A DNA stretch of 64,000 nt from VRUE01 sp963715625 (GTDB lineage Bacteria > Actinomycetota > Thermoleophilia > Solirubrobacterales > 70-9): NCBI GenBank assembly GCA_963715625.1, contig OY970260.1, positions 310,001-374,000 of the forward strand, given 5' to 3'. A program made the translations under genes and the position numbers. The stretch's first letter is position 1. The number at the start of each line of letters is the position of its first letter. Under the pieces are notes generated by a model, which did no database searches, had not been told where the DNA came from, and was given only the letters and a program-made list of their open reading frames with translations. Below, in pieces: positions 49,131 to 59,341 of this stretch.

Positions 49131-49361
49131 ATGGAGGCATCAGTTAACTTCACGATCGCGTTTGACAACCCGGACAAGGCCGGGTGGATCGTCGCGCGCG
49201 TGCTTGAGGTCCCCGGCGCTATCAGCCAAGGTCGCACCCGTGAGGAGGCTCGGAATAACGTGCTCGATGCCCTTCAGACGGTCCTGACTCCCGACGAGGA
49301 GCTCGCTGGCGGGGTCGCCGAAGCGGACCGGGAGCACCTGCGGTTTACTGCCGCGGCGTGA
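49131..49361 (+). CDS. hicB: HicB-like antitoxin
   Basis: The 76-residue protein has the partial RNase H-like fold of HicB: NFTIAFDNPDKAGWIVARV, a PGAISQGRTREEARNNVLDA core and a short acidic tail. No separate DNA-binding domain is attached, so regulation may be weak or complex-dependent. It precedes hicA with a GTGA overlap; antitoxin-first order is the less common arrangement. Confidence 0.8.
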   Translation: MEASVNFTIAFDNPDKAGWIVARVLEVPGAISQGRTREEARNNVLDALQTVLTPDEELAGGVAEADREHLRFTAAA

Positions 49362-49549
49362 AGCGCCGCGATCTCGAACGCCATCTCCAATCCCACGGCT
49401 GCCGAGAGGTCGGCGGCACGAAACATGCAAAGTGGCGCGGCCCGCTGGATCAGGTCTCGGCGGTGCCACGCCATAAGGAGATCGGCCCCGGTCTCGTGCG
49501 CACGATCTGTAGACAGCTCGGGGTGCCCACGCCAAAGAATCCGCGCTGA
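49358..49549 (+). CDS. hicA: HicA-like mRNA interferase toxin
   Basis: The 63-residue protein has the double-stranded-RNA-binding-like fold of HicA: KRRDLERHLQSHGCREVGGT, the catalytic His in TKHAKW, and SAVPRHKEIGPGLVRTICRQ near the end. It starts at GTG 49358, overlapping the hicB stop. HicA toxins cleave mRNA. It converges on the helicase gene with 32 bases between. Confidence 0.8.
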   Translation: MKRRDLERHLQSHGCREVGGTKHAKWRGPLDQVSAVPRHKEIGPGLVRTICRQLGVPTPKNPR

Positions 49550-49581
49550 GAATGCAGGTTCCTCCTACACATCGTGATACA

Positions 49582-52500
49582 TCAGCCTTGCGCTTCCAAG
49601 CGACCCTCGAGCTGCTCGCGGATCGCCGAACCAGTGCGGCTAAAGCCAAAGATTCGAGCGGTCTGGGCTAGCAGGGTGTCACCATCGGCGACGCCGCTCG
49701 CCTCGCGCAGCTTGGCGATCGCCAGATCCAATTCCTCGGGAGCGATCTCCTCAATCGACCGTTTGGTCTCAGGGTCGTCGGGGTCAGGCACGCGGACGAC
49801 CTCCAGCTCCTGCTCGGGTCTCCAGAGAAACTCACCCCGGCGCTGAACAATCCCCTTCGCGATCCCGTCGCTGATGACCACCTCGGCCGCCTCGACAACC
49901 CGATTTCCGCGACGTGAGATGCCCTGCGAGGCAGCCAGGCACTTGATCGTACGGTCGACACTGATTGGCGCCTCGACCGCAACCAGCGCCTTGAGTGCCG
50001 CGCGCAGCTGCGCGCGGCACTCGGGCTCGTGGAATTGGTATCCGCTGCGGAAGCGGGAGAGATTGGCCCGCTCGTAGCAACTCGCCCAGGGCAGCTCCGC
50101 CGCGTCATCGCTCCCCCGGATTTCGTGCACCTCAACGACCTCCCGATCCCTCGTCCCCTCCTCAGCACTAGCGGCCGTCGTCAAGCCGTCAGTGACGGGC
50201 TCCTCGTTGGAGTCGAGTGCGTGCTGGATCGCCTCGCGGAGGCGCTCAGTCTCCTTGCGCCGTTCGCGCACCCAATCCCAGGACCAGATGCGGTGGATCC
50301 GCCAGTTCAGACCTTCAAGGATCTCCTGACGCAAGCGATCGCGATCGCGCGCCGTGGGAGTCGAGTGGTAGGTGGCGCCGTCGCACTCGATCCCGAGCGC
50401 GAAGCGCCCCGAGGAGACCGGGTCGACTACGCCGAGGTCGATACGGAAGCCGCCCACGCCGACCTGAGGGATGACCTGATAGCCGAGGTCCCGGACCGCC
50501 TCCGCGACCGACTCCTCGAACGGAGACTCGTACTCTCCACCCATCGATTCGATCTCGCGGCGCAGCGCCTCGGGGCCCTGTTCGGCGAACTCGAGATAAT
50601 CGCGCAAGCGCTGCGCTCCCGGTTTGGCGGTCTCCGCGAGTTCGAAGTCGGAGCAGCGCACGGAGGTGACCACGTCGACCTGTTGGCGGGCTCGGGTGAC
50701 GGCGACGTTGAGGCGCCTGTGGCCGCCCTCTTTATTGAGCGGCCCGAAGCCCTGGTGGAACTTGCGGTGTTCGTCGTAGCCGTAGCCGACGCTGAAGATG
50801 ACGACATCGCGTTCGTCACCCTGCACCGACTCGAGGTTCTTGACAAAGACCCCGTCCAGCCTATCTCCGGCGAAGTGTTGATCGAGGTCGGGGTTGGCCG
50901 ACCGGAGGCCGTCGAGCTCATCGGTGATCGCTTCAGCCTGGGCGACGCTGAAGGCGACAACGCCGACCGTCCTCTCCGGCCTCGCGCGCAGATGCTCGAC
51001 CACTTGCTCGGCGACGCGCCGCGCCTCGACTCGGTTCGTCCTCGAGCGAGCGCGGTCATAGACGCCGTCCGGAACGTGGATCAGATGCACTCCGAGGTCT
51101 TCGGCCGAGAGCACCGGGGCGGGAAAGGTGACCAACTTGTTGTTGTAGAAATGGTGGTTGGAGAACGAGATCAGGTGCTCGTGCCTGCTCCGGTAGTGCC
51201 AGCGCAATGACTCGGCCGGCAGCAGCGCTTCGCAGGCGTCGAGGATGCTCTCCATCACCTCTTCCTCTCGCTCAGCCTCTTCGTCGAACCCCTCGGCTTC
51301 CGGATCGACCTGCTGGAAGAACGGCGTCGGCGGAAGCTGCTTGCTGTCCCCGACGACGATCAACTGATCGGCTCGGTAAATACAGTTGATCGCGTCCCAC
51401 GGCGGGACCTGGGAGGCCTCGTCGAAGACGACGAGGTCGAAGCGATGGTCGGGCGAGAGGTAGTGGCTGACCGTCAGCGGGCTCATCATCAGGCAGGGCT
51501 TCAGATCCGGCAGCAGGCTGGGGAGCGTCTGCAACAGCCTGCGAACCGGCATGTGACGCTTTCTCTTGCCCGCCTCGCGCTTGAGGATTCCGACTTCGGA
51601 GCCCGGCACCGCCACAGGAGCCGGCCGCTTGCCGTTGCAGACGGCGATGATGCGGTCGGCAGCTGCCGCGACGAGCTTCTTGTCGAGTTCGGAGAAGTTC
51701 TCGATCAGGTGCTCGTGCGAGCGCCCGCGGAATTCCTTCAGATCCGAGACATCCTCGAAGAAGCGGTCCAGGCGGCTGTTCCAGTAGGCCTTGCGGAAGC
51801 CCGGCACGACCTGGTCGGCGGCGATGGACTCGGCGGCGAGCAGATCGAGGAACCTGCCCCAGCCCAACCCGCCGATCCGCTCGCCGAGGCGGCGGAAGTC
51901 CGTCCATGCGGTCAACTCGTCGAGTCGGCTGCGCATCTGCACGGCGAGCTCGACCACCTCCGAGGTCGCGGAAACCTCGAAGACCTCGTGCAGCTCGGCT
52001 GCTCGGTCGGAGTCGAAGAACTCAGTAAGTCCCCCTCCCGCACCCTCGAAGGCGGCGACCGCGGTCGCGAGCTGGTCGAAGTCCGGCCATGCCCTCCCCT
52101 CGGCGCGTAGCTTCTCCTCGAGGCGCGGAGGCAGTTCAGCCTCGAGCAGCTTGAAGAGCCTCTCCAGCCAGTCGACGGCGCCTTCCAGCTCCTCCCAATC
52201 AGTCTCGCCGCCGCGAAACGGGGAGCCGATCGTCTCAGTCCACTGCGAGCCCTTCGAGGCAGTAGCAGCTTCGGCGTGCCTGAGCGAGGAAACCCGACGG
52301 GCGTCCTCCTCGAGGCGTGACAGGCTGCGTGAGCCGTCGGCGCGACCCTCCTGCAAAGTGCGGACGACCTCGAGCAGTGAGGTGGCCGGCCTGTGTAGCT
52401 CCGCGAAGCGCCGCCGCAATGAAGGCAGCTGCTGCTGCATAGGCGAAGCGAGCTCGGGACGAGCCGCGAGAGCGTCGACGTGCTCGAGGCCGGACTTGAT

Positions 52501-55110
52501 CTGCTGCAGATTCGCGTTGACCAGGGCGGCGCTCTGCGCGAGCTGCGTGTCCGGCTGCGCTCCCAGACAGAGGTGCTGTTCGAGCTTCTCGAGGTCGGTG
52601 TCGGCCGCGACGCTGGCCTGGGCCGCTTCCGCGACGGTCAGGGCCCGTCCGATGGCGTTGACGTTGACCTCGCGACCGTTGTGCCACTGGCCGAAGGCGG
52701 CTTCATGCTCGCTGCGGCCAGCGTCGATCTGGGCACCGAGTTGACCGAGCCTGACGATCTCCCGCAGGTCCTCGGCAGGGTTATCCGGCGCCCTCCCGTC
52801 CTTCCTCAACGCCCGCAGCGCCTTGACGTCGGTGCGATAGGCGCCGCCGAGCTTGCCCATGAACCTGCCTTCCGCCGCGGTCACCCGGCTGAGCATCGAC
52901 TCCGCATCCAGCTCGAGCGCCTCGTCGGCGTAGCCCTCGCGCAGCTGGGCCAGACCGCCCTGGTATGCGGAGAAGAGTGCCTTGCATTGCTCCAAAGTCG
53001 AACGCGCCTTTTCGAGACCGGCCGGGACCAGCCAGCGGCGGTCCGGCCGGTCCGTCGCCTGGAATGCGAGGTTGGCGAGCTCCTTGATTCCTTCGATGCC
53101 CTCCAGGGTCGGGTTCCGCCAGGATTGCCCCAGGGCGTCGAAGAGTTGCCTGCCGTGTCCTTCAAGCTCATCGAGAGCGTCGTCCGCCACGGAGGCGAAT
53201 TCGTCGAGGGCAGGTGCTCTCTCGAGCAGCTCGTCCTCCCAGCCAGGGCTGCGTCCGATCGCATCGCTGAGGCCGGTGAGGGCGTCAGCCAGCCGAGAAT
53301 CGATGTCGGCTGTGAACTCCGGCGGCTGGCGATGAGGGTAAGCCGCCGTGAAATCACGCTGCGTCTCTTCGAGCGAGTGATAGGCGCCGCGGGCCGCCGC
53401 CAGCGCATCGCGAACGTCTGGCAGGGCATCTTGCCGCAACCAACGCGCTTGAAGGGGCGGCGTCCCCACGAGTAAATCGCCCACACGACCGAGCCGGCGC
53501 GCGGCCTCCGCCGAGACCACCCAATCGAGCCCCAGATCCTGCGCGACCTGCTCCGCATTGGTGATCATCTGGCGGCCCGCCGCCCGCAGTGCCTCCAATC
53601 TGGACAGCAGGCGAGAGCGATCCGCCTCGTCGAAGCTCGTCGCCTCATAGCCCCGCCAGAGGTAATCCGGGCGGGTAACCGTTTCCCAGTCGTGAGTGAG
53701 CGCCTCGAAGAGCTCGAGCAGCTCGTTGAGCTCCCGGCGGGCCCCTGCACCATTGCGATCGCTCGCGGCGACGGCCTCGGCGAGGACCGGCGCCCCGTCG
53801 AGTGGCGCAAGTTCTGCGTAGACCTCTCGTGGGGTCATGTCGAGGAGCACCTCGCTGCGGCGGTGCAGGAGCTCGACCGCCGCGTTGAGGCGCTCGCGGG
53901 CGTCGATGAGCTGGTCGAACTCGCGCTCGGACATTCCCTCTCGAGGACGAGCCATCCCAGTGAGACTTTCGTGGAGGGAGTTGACGACCTCCTTGCGCGC
54001 CGCGTCGCGTCCGTGCAGTTTGAGGCAGAACTCGCCCAGGCCTTTGCTCGCGAGGCGCTTGTGGACGACGTTGAGCGCGGCGATCTTCTCACTGATGAAA
54101 AGGACGCGCTTCCCCTGACCCAACGCCTCGGCGATGATATTGGCAATCGTCTGGCTCTTTCCGGTACCGGGTGGTCCCTGCATTACGAAAGACTTGCCCT
54201 GCTTGGCGGCCTCGATGCAGCGACGCTGCGACGCGTCCGCGTCGAGGATCGAGAAAGACTCGCGGGGATCCTGGGCGGAGTCGAGCTCGGCCTCCCCCGG
54301 CACCCCCTGGAAGCCCTCGTGGAGGTCGGTGTCGGCGCCGCCCGACGCGAGAGCTCGCACCAACGCGTGACCGCTCACCTTCTCCTCGTTGCGCTGAAGA
54401 TCTCGGTACATGACCAGCTTCTGGAAGGAGAAGAGCCCGAGCACGGCGCTCTCTTCGATCGTCCAATCGGTCTCGGCGATCGCCTCGCGTATCTCGTCGA
54501 GCTCCAGCGCGATCGGCTTGTCTTCCCAGGCCCAGTCCTCGGGAATGTCGAGACCGACGTCTTTTTCGAGCTTCACCGTCAGCGCCGGGTTGATAGCGAT
54601 CTCCTCGTCTGTGGCGAAGTAGAGCCGGTATGGGTCGCGGGGCGATTCCCGCTGCAGCTCGACCGGCACAAGGATGAGCGGCGATCGCAACTGTTCCCGG
54701 CGAACGACGTCCTCCCACTCGAGGAAGCCGACCGCCAGGTGGAGGACGCGAAGGGCTTTGTCCTCGAACTCCGCGTTCGAGCGGCGGGCGAGGTTGGAGA
54801 GGATCTTCTCCAACCGCTTGGGATCGTCTAGGTCGGTCACGATCTCATCGGCCTCCGGAGCCGCCGGAGATTCAGACGCGACCCCATCCCCCTCGGGGTT
54901 GGGAGGGACGAAGAAGTCGAATGGCTCCCGTCTTTCAGGGTCGGCGAGCAGCTCGTGGATCGACGGGCTCTGGACCCGGAGCGTTGAGCTCTTGGTGGGC
55001 TGGTAGTTGATCAGCCGATTGCGGAAGGAGAGGTCGATCAGGTGGCGCCGCCAGTCCTCGATCCGGCCCTTGACCAAGGACTCGATGGCCTCTGTCTGCG
55101 AACTCGACAT
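49582..55110 (-). CDS. DUF4011 SF1 helicase-Vsr-like nuclease defence protein
   Basis: The 1842-residue protein starts with a DUF4011-type region (RIEDWRRHLIDLSFRNRLIN). A superfamily 1 helicase core follows, with P-loop QGPPGTGKSQTIANI near residue 317, a long coiled insertion (about 350-1100), Walker B LVVFDEASQVPPWDAI near 1230 and later helicase motifs (ESVQGDERDVVIFSVGYG). After about 1540 comes a PD-(D/E)xK Vsr/MTES_1575-like nuclease (PFEESVAEAVRDLGY, GIECDGATYH) and a C-terminal DUF3320-like helical domain. This single-gene architecture is known from defence islands. ATG 55110 is taken as start; GTG 55128 lies in the loop of a hairpin. Confidence 0.9.
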   Translation of the reverse strand: MSSSQTEAIESLVKGRIEDWRRHLIDLSFRNRLINYQPTKSSTLRVQSPSIHELLADPERREPFDFFVPPNPEGDGVASESPAAPEADEIVTDLDDPKRLEKILSNLARRSNAEFEDKALRVLHLAVGFLEWEDVVRREQLRSPLILVPVELQRESPRDPYRLYFATDEEIAINPALTVKLEKDVGLDIPEDWAWEDKPIALELDEIREAIAETDWTIEESAVLGLFSFQKLVMYRDLQRNEEKVSGHALVRALASGGADTDLHEGFQGVPGEAELDSAQDPRESFSILDADASQRRCIEAAKQGKSFVMQGPPGTGKSQTIANIIAEALGQGKRVLFISEKIAALNVVHKRLASKGLGEFCLKLHGRDAARKEVVNSLHESLTGMARPREGMSEREFDQLIDARERLNAAVELLHRRSEVLLDMTPREVYAELAPLDGAPVLAEAVAASDRNGAGARRELNELLELFEALTHDWETVTRPDYLWRGYEATSFDEADRSRLLSRLEALRAAGRQMITNAEQVAQDLGLDWVVSAEAARRLGRVGDLLVGTPPLQARWLRQDALPDVRDALAAARGAYHSLEETQRDFTAAYPHRQPPEFTADIDSRLADALTGLSDAIGRSPGWEDELLERAPALDEFASVADDALDELEGHGRQLFDALGQSWRNPTLEGIEGIKELANLAFQATDRPDRRWLVPAGLEKARSTLEQCKALFSAYQGGLAQLREGYADEALELDAESMLSRVTAAEGRFMGKLGGAYRTDVKALRALRKDGRAPDNPAEDLREIVRLGQLGAQIDAGRSEHEAAFGQWHNGREVNVNAIGRALTVAEAAQASVAADTDLEKLEQHLCLGAQPDTQLAQSAALVNANLQQIKSGLEHVDALAARPELASPMQQQLPSLRRRFAELHRPATSLLEVVRTLQEGRADGSRSLSRLEEDARRVSSLRHAEAATASKGSQWTETIGSPFRGGETDWEELEGAVDWLERLFKLLEAELPPRLEEKLRAEGRAWPDFDQLATAVAAFEGAGGGLTEFFDSDRAAELHEVFEVSATSEVVELAVQMRSRLDELTAWTDFRRLGERIGGLGWGRFLDLLAAESIAADQVVPGFRKAYWNSRLDRFFEDVSDLKEFRGRSHEHLIENFSELDKKLVAAAADRIIAVCNGKRPAPVAVPGSEVGILKREAGKRKRHMPVRRLLQTLPSLLPDLKPCLMMSPLTVSHYLSPDHRFDLVVFDEASQVPPWDAINCIYRADQLIVVGDSKQLPPTPFFQQVDPEAEGFDEEAEREEEVMESILDACEALLPAESLRWHYRSRHEHLISFSNHHFYNNKLVTFPAPVLSAEDLGVHLIHVPDGVYDRARSRTNRVEARRVAEQVVEHLRARPERTVGVVAFSVAQAEAITDELDGLRSANPDLDQHFAGDRLDGVFVKNLESVQGDERDVVIFSVGYGYDEHRKFHQGFGPLNKEGGHRRLNVAVTRARQQVDVVTSVRCSDFELAETAKPGAQRLRDYLEFAEQGPEALRREIESMGGEYESPFEESVAEAVRDLGYQVIPQVGVGGFRIDLGVVDPVSSGRFALGIECDGATYHSTPTARDRDRLRQEILEGLNWRIHRIWSWDWVRERRKETERLREAIQHALDSNEEPVTDGLTTAASAEEGTRDREVVEVHEIRGSDDAAELPWASCYERANLSRFRSGYQFHEPECRAQLRAALKALVAVEAPISVDRTIKCLAASQGISRRGNRVVEAAEVVISDGIAKGIVQRRGEFLWRPEQELEVVRVPDPDDPETKRSIEEIAPEELDLAIAKLREASGVADGDTLLAQTARIFGFSRTGSAIREQLEGRLEAQG

Positions 55111-55139
55111 GACGCTAAACACCCGCACCCTTTAGCGTC
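55111..55139. promoter_or_regulatory. Inverted repeat touching the helicase start codon
   Basis: GACGCTAAA (55111-55119) and TTTAGCGTC (55131-55139) pair across an 11-base loop directly upstream of ATG 55110. It could be an operator or an mRNA hairpin that restrains translation of a potentially toxic nuclease. It also covers the alternative GTG start at 55128. Confidence 0.5.
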
Positions 55140-55538
55140 GTCTGTGGAAGCGCGCTTCGGACAAGCGAGGCGCCTACTCGGAGCACAGTTGTACAACCCG
55201 CGCTCCTCTGACCACTGAGAACCTTCGCCTCCATGCCGCGCTCATCTTAGCCGCGAGGTGGGAGTGGCCCTAACCTGCCACTGGCCCGTTCGACCACCGT
55301 CAGGAGCAATACCCCTAGCTGCTGTGCCCTAGCTGGGATAGTGCGTACCGGACTGACTCCAACGCACCGGATGGCGGGCTTGCGCTGGCGATAGGGCGGG
55401 CTTCTCGCCGAGAACGACCGCAGAGGGCGCGAGCGCGGCTGTGATGCCGCCGCCAGGGCAATAGACCGCGCGATGTCGCCTCTGCCAGATGGAGCTGACC
55501 CGGTACGCACCAGCTGGATTCGAACCAGTGACCTTCGT
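55140..55538. other. Non-coding gap with tRNA 3'-arm-like fragment and 11-bp inverted repeat
   Basis: No convincing gene is present in these 399 bases. Near the right end, read on the minus strand from 55536 to 55511, is AAGGTC followed by CTGGTTCGAATCCAG, a canonical variable loop and T-arm, but no acceptor, D-arm or anticodon arm pairs with it. Directly beside it CCGGTACGCAC (55500-55510) is an inverted copy of GTGCGTACCGG (55341-55351). This looks like a scar of an integration event at a tRNA gene. The identification as tRNA remnant is tentative. Confidence 0.35.
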
Positions 55539-57161
<1,623 letters not shown>

Positions 57162-57187
57162 GCGCAGAGTCTACGTCGCTCCCCCAA

Positions 57188-57230
57188 GTGCAACGCGCTG
57201 TGGTCCTGAGAGCGCCGTAACGCGTTGCAC
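57188..57230. repeat. Perfect 10-bp inverted repeat between HAD and mutase genes
   Basis: GTGCAACGCG (57188-57197) pairs with CGCGTTGCAC (57221-57230) across 23 bases. It lies between two genes that run in the same direction, so it may be a leader structure or an operator of the mutase gene. Confidence 0.5.
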
Positions 57231-57242
57231 CTCGAAGGCGGA

Positions 57243-58031
57243 TCAGCGACGAGACGGGAAGCGGCGCGGCGGGGGCGCTTTGCGGCGGGCGGCGATGCGG
57301 GAGGCGCCGAAGCCGGCGACGGTCGCCAGCAGCGTCACCGTGAGGGCGACGAGGCGGCGGCCGAGGCGCTCGAAGCGGAGCGTCTGCCAGCCCTCCTCGC
57401 GGGCGATCTCCAGCAGCGGCGGGTCGGGGTTGACGACGACCGGGTTGCCGACGGCGCGCAGCATCGGCAGGTCGGAGATCGAGTCGGAGTAGGCATAGGA
57501 GGACGCCAGGTCGATGTCGTGCTCGGCGGCGAATGCCCGCATCGCCTCGACCTTGCCCTCGCCGTAGACGAAGGGCCCGTCGAAGCGGCCGGTGAGGGTC
57601 CCGTCCGCGTCGACTTCGTAACGGGTGCCCACCCCGCCGTCCATGTCGAGCACGGCCGCCAGCGGCTCGACCACGCCGCTGCCGGCGGCGCTGACGATGA
57701 AGGTCGGGCGGCCGGCGTCCTGGTGGGCGTAGACCTCGTCGAGCATCTGCGGGTAGACGCGCGGCAGGATCGCCGCCATCACCTCGGGGTTCATCCGTTC
57801 GAAGCTGCGGGCGGGGACGCCGGCGATCAGCTCGCGCGCGACGCGCAGCACCTCGGTCGTGCGCTCGTCGGTCGTGCCGCGCAGGCGGTAGCGCAGGTGC
57901 TCCAGGCCCCAGCTCGCCAGCTGGCGCCGGCCGACGAGCCCGTGCCGCGTCGCGACACGGGCGAACTGCATCCCGCTCGACCCCGCCATGAGGGTCTTGT
58001 CGAGGTCGAAGAACGCCGCGGCGCGGCCCAT
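57243..58031 (-). CDS. HAD-IB family hydrolase (SerB-like phosphatase)
   Basis: The 262-residue protein has HAD motif I (FFDLDKTLMAGSS), motif II (TFIVSAAGSG), the lysine of motif III (GEGKVEAMRAF) and motif IV (YAYSDSISDLPMLRAVG). A hydrophobic helix near residues 225-245 and a basic tail follow, so it may be membrane-attached. Family members dephosphorylate phosphoserine, lysophosphatidate or related small molecules. It sits five bases after the thiolase gene. Confidence 0.88.
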   Translation of the reverse strand: MGRAAAFFDLDKTLMAGSSGMQFARVATRHGLVGRRQLASWGLEHLRYRLRGTTDERTTEVLRVARELIAGVPARSFERMNPEVMAAILPRVYPQMLDEVYAHQDAGRPTFIVSAAGSGVVEPLAAVLDMDGGVGTRYEVDADGTLTGRFDGPFVYGEGKVEAMRAFAAEHDIDLASSYAYSDSISDLPMLRAVGNPVVVNPDPPLLEIAREEGWQTLRFERLGRRLVALTVTLLATVAGFGASRIAARRKAPPPRRFPSRR

Positions 58032-58035
58032 CGTC

Positions 58036-59220
58036 CTAGGAGCCGTCGACCTCGATCACGATCGCGTCGCCCTGGCCCCCGCCGCTGCAGATCGCGGCGA
58101 CCCCGAGGCCGCCGCCGCGCCGGCCGAGCTCATGCACGAGCGATCCGACGATACGCGAGCCCGAGGCGCCGATCGGGTGGCCGAGCGCGATCGCGCCGCC
58201 GTTGACGTTGACGTTCTCCTCTTCGACGCCGAGCATGCGCATCGAGTTGAGCGCGACCGAGGCGAAGGCCTCGTTGATCTCCCAGAGGTCGACGTCCTCG
58301 GGGCTCTTGCCGATCTTCTCCAGCGCCTGCTTGGCCGCGTTGGCCGGGGTTTTCGCCAGGTAGGCGAAGTCGTCGGCGACGGTGCCATAGGCGAGGACGC
58401 GAGCCAGCACCGGCCGGCCCTCCCTTTCGGCCCACTCTTCGGAGGCGACGACTATCGCGCCGGCGCCGTCGTTCACCCCGGGCGCGTTGCCGGCGGTGTG
58501 GGTGGCGTCCTCGCCGCCGATCGCCCGCAGCCCGGCGAGGGTCTCGACCGTGGTCTCGGGGCGGATCGCCTCGTCGGCCTCGACCGTGTGCTCGCCCTTG
58601 CGAGACTTGACGGTGACGCCGGCGATCTCGTCGGCGAGGCGGCCGGCGTCGGTGGCCTCGGCGGCGAGCCGGTGCGAGCGCTCGGCGAAGCGGTCCATGT
58701 CGGCGCGGGTGATCTCCAGCTCGTTGGAGACCTCGCTCGCCTCGTTGATCATCTGCTTCTCGGTGAAGGGGTTTGTGAGGCCGTCGTGGACCATCGCGTC
58801 GATCGTCTCGACGTGGCCCATCCGGTAGCCGAAGCGGGCGCCGGGCAAGAGATGCGGGGCCTGGCTCATCGACTCCATGCCGCCGGTGACGGCGATATCG
58901 GTGTCGCCAGCGCGGATCTCCAGGTCGGCGATGCCGATCGAGCGCATGCCCGAGGCGCAGACCTTGTTGATCGTCTCCGAGGGGACCTCCTTGGGGACGC
59001 CGCCCTTGATCTGGGCCTGGCGCGAGGGGATCTGGCCCTGGCCGGCCTGCAGAACCTGGCCGAAGACGACCTGCTCGACCTGCGCGGGGTCAACGCCGGA
59101 ACGATCGAGGGCCGCCGAGATCGCGTGGCCGCCGAGATCGGTGGCGTCGAGGGAGGAGAGCGTCCCGCCCATCTTGCCGAAGGGCGTGCGCGCGGTTCCG
59201 AGGATGACTGTGGTGGGCAT
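58036..59220 (-). CDS. Acetyl-CoA C-acetyltransferase (thiolase)
   Basis: The 394-residue enzyme has the three thiolase signatures: the acyl-carrying cysteine in NKVCASGMRSIG, the NEAFASVALNS and GGAIALGHPIGASGSRIVG block, and the second cysteine in CSGGGQGDAIVIE. It may run in the biosynthetic or degradative direction. With ETF, ETF-QO and the mutase nearby, acyl-CoA degradation is likely. The ATG at 59220 faces the aminopeptidase gene. Confidence 0.94.
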   Translation of the reverse strand: MPTTVILGTARTPFGKMGGTLSSLDATDLGGHAISAALDRSGVDPAQVEQVVFGQVLQAGQGQIPSRQAQIKGGVPKEVPSETINKVCASGMRSIGIADLEIRAGDTDIAVTGGMESMSQAPHLLPGARFGYRMGHVETIDAMVHDGLTNPFTEKQMINEASEVSNELEITRADMDRFAERSHRLAAEATDAGRLADEIAGVTVKSRKGEHTVEADEAIRPETTVETLAGLRAIGGEDATHTAGNAPGVNDGAGAIVVASEEWAEREGRPVLARVLAYGTVADDFAYLAKTPANAAKQALEKIGKSPEDVDLWEINEAFASVALNSMRMLGVEEENVNVNGGAIALGHPIGASGSRIVGSLVHELGRRGGGLGVAAICSGGGQGDAIVIEVDGS

Positions 59221-59341
59221 GGCTGCCTTTCTGTCGTTTGTGCCGGGTCTCGGCTCGATGACGGGCCGCCTGGCCCAAGGGGGACGATAGCGGGAGGCTG
59301 TGGCCGGCCGCCGTGCGCAACGTCATAGACTCGCGAGCTCG

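Noticed and set aside
55247..55510. 87-codon minus-strand frame in the gap before the mutase gene
   Set aside because: Arg/Pro/Ser-rich composition, no ribosome binding site and overlap with the inverted repeat and T-arm-like scar; no evidence of a gene.
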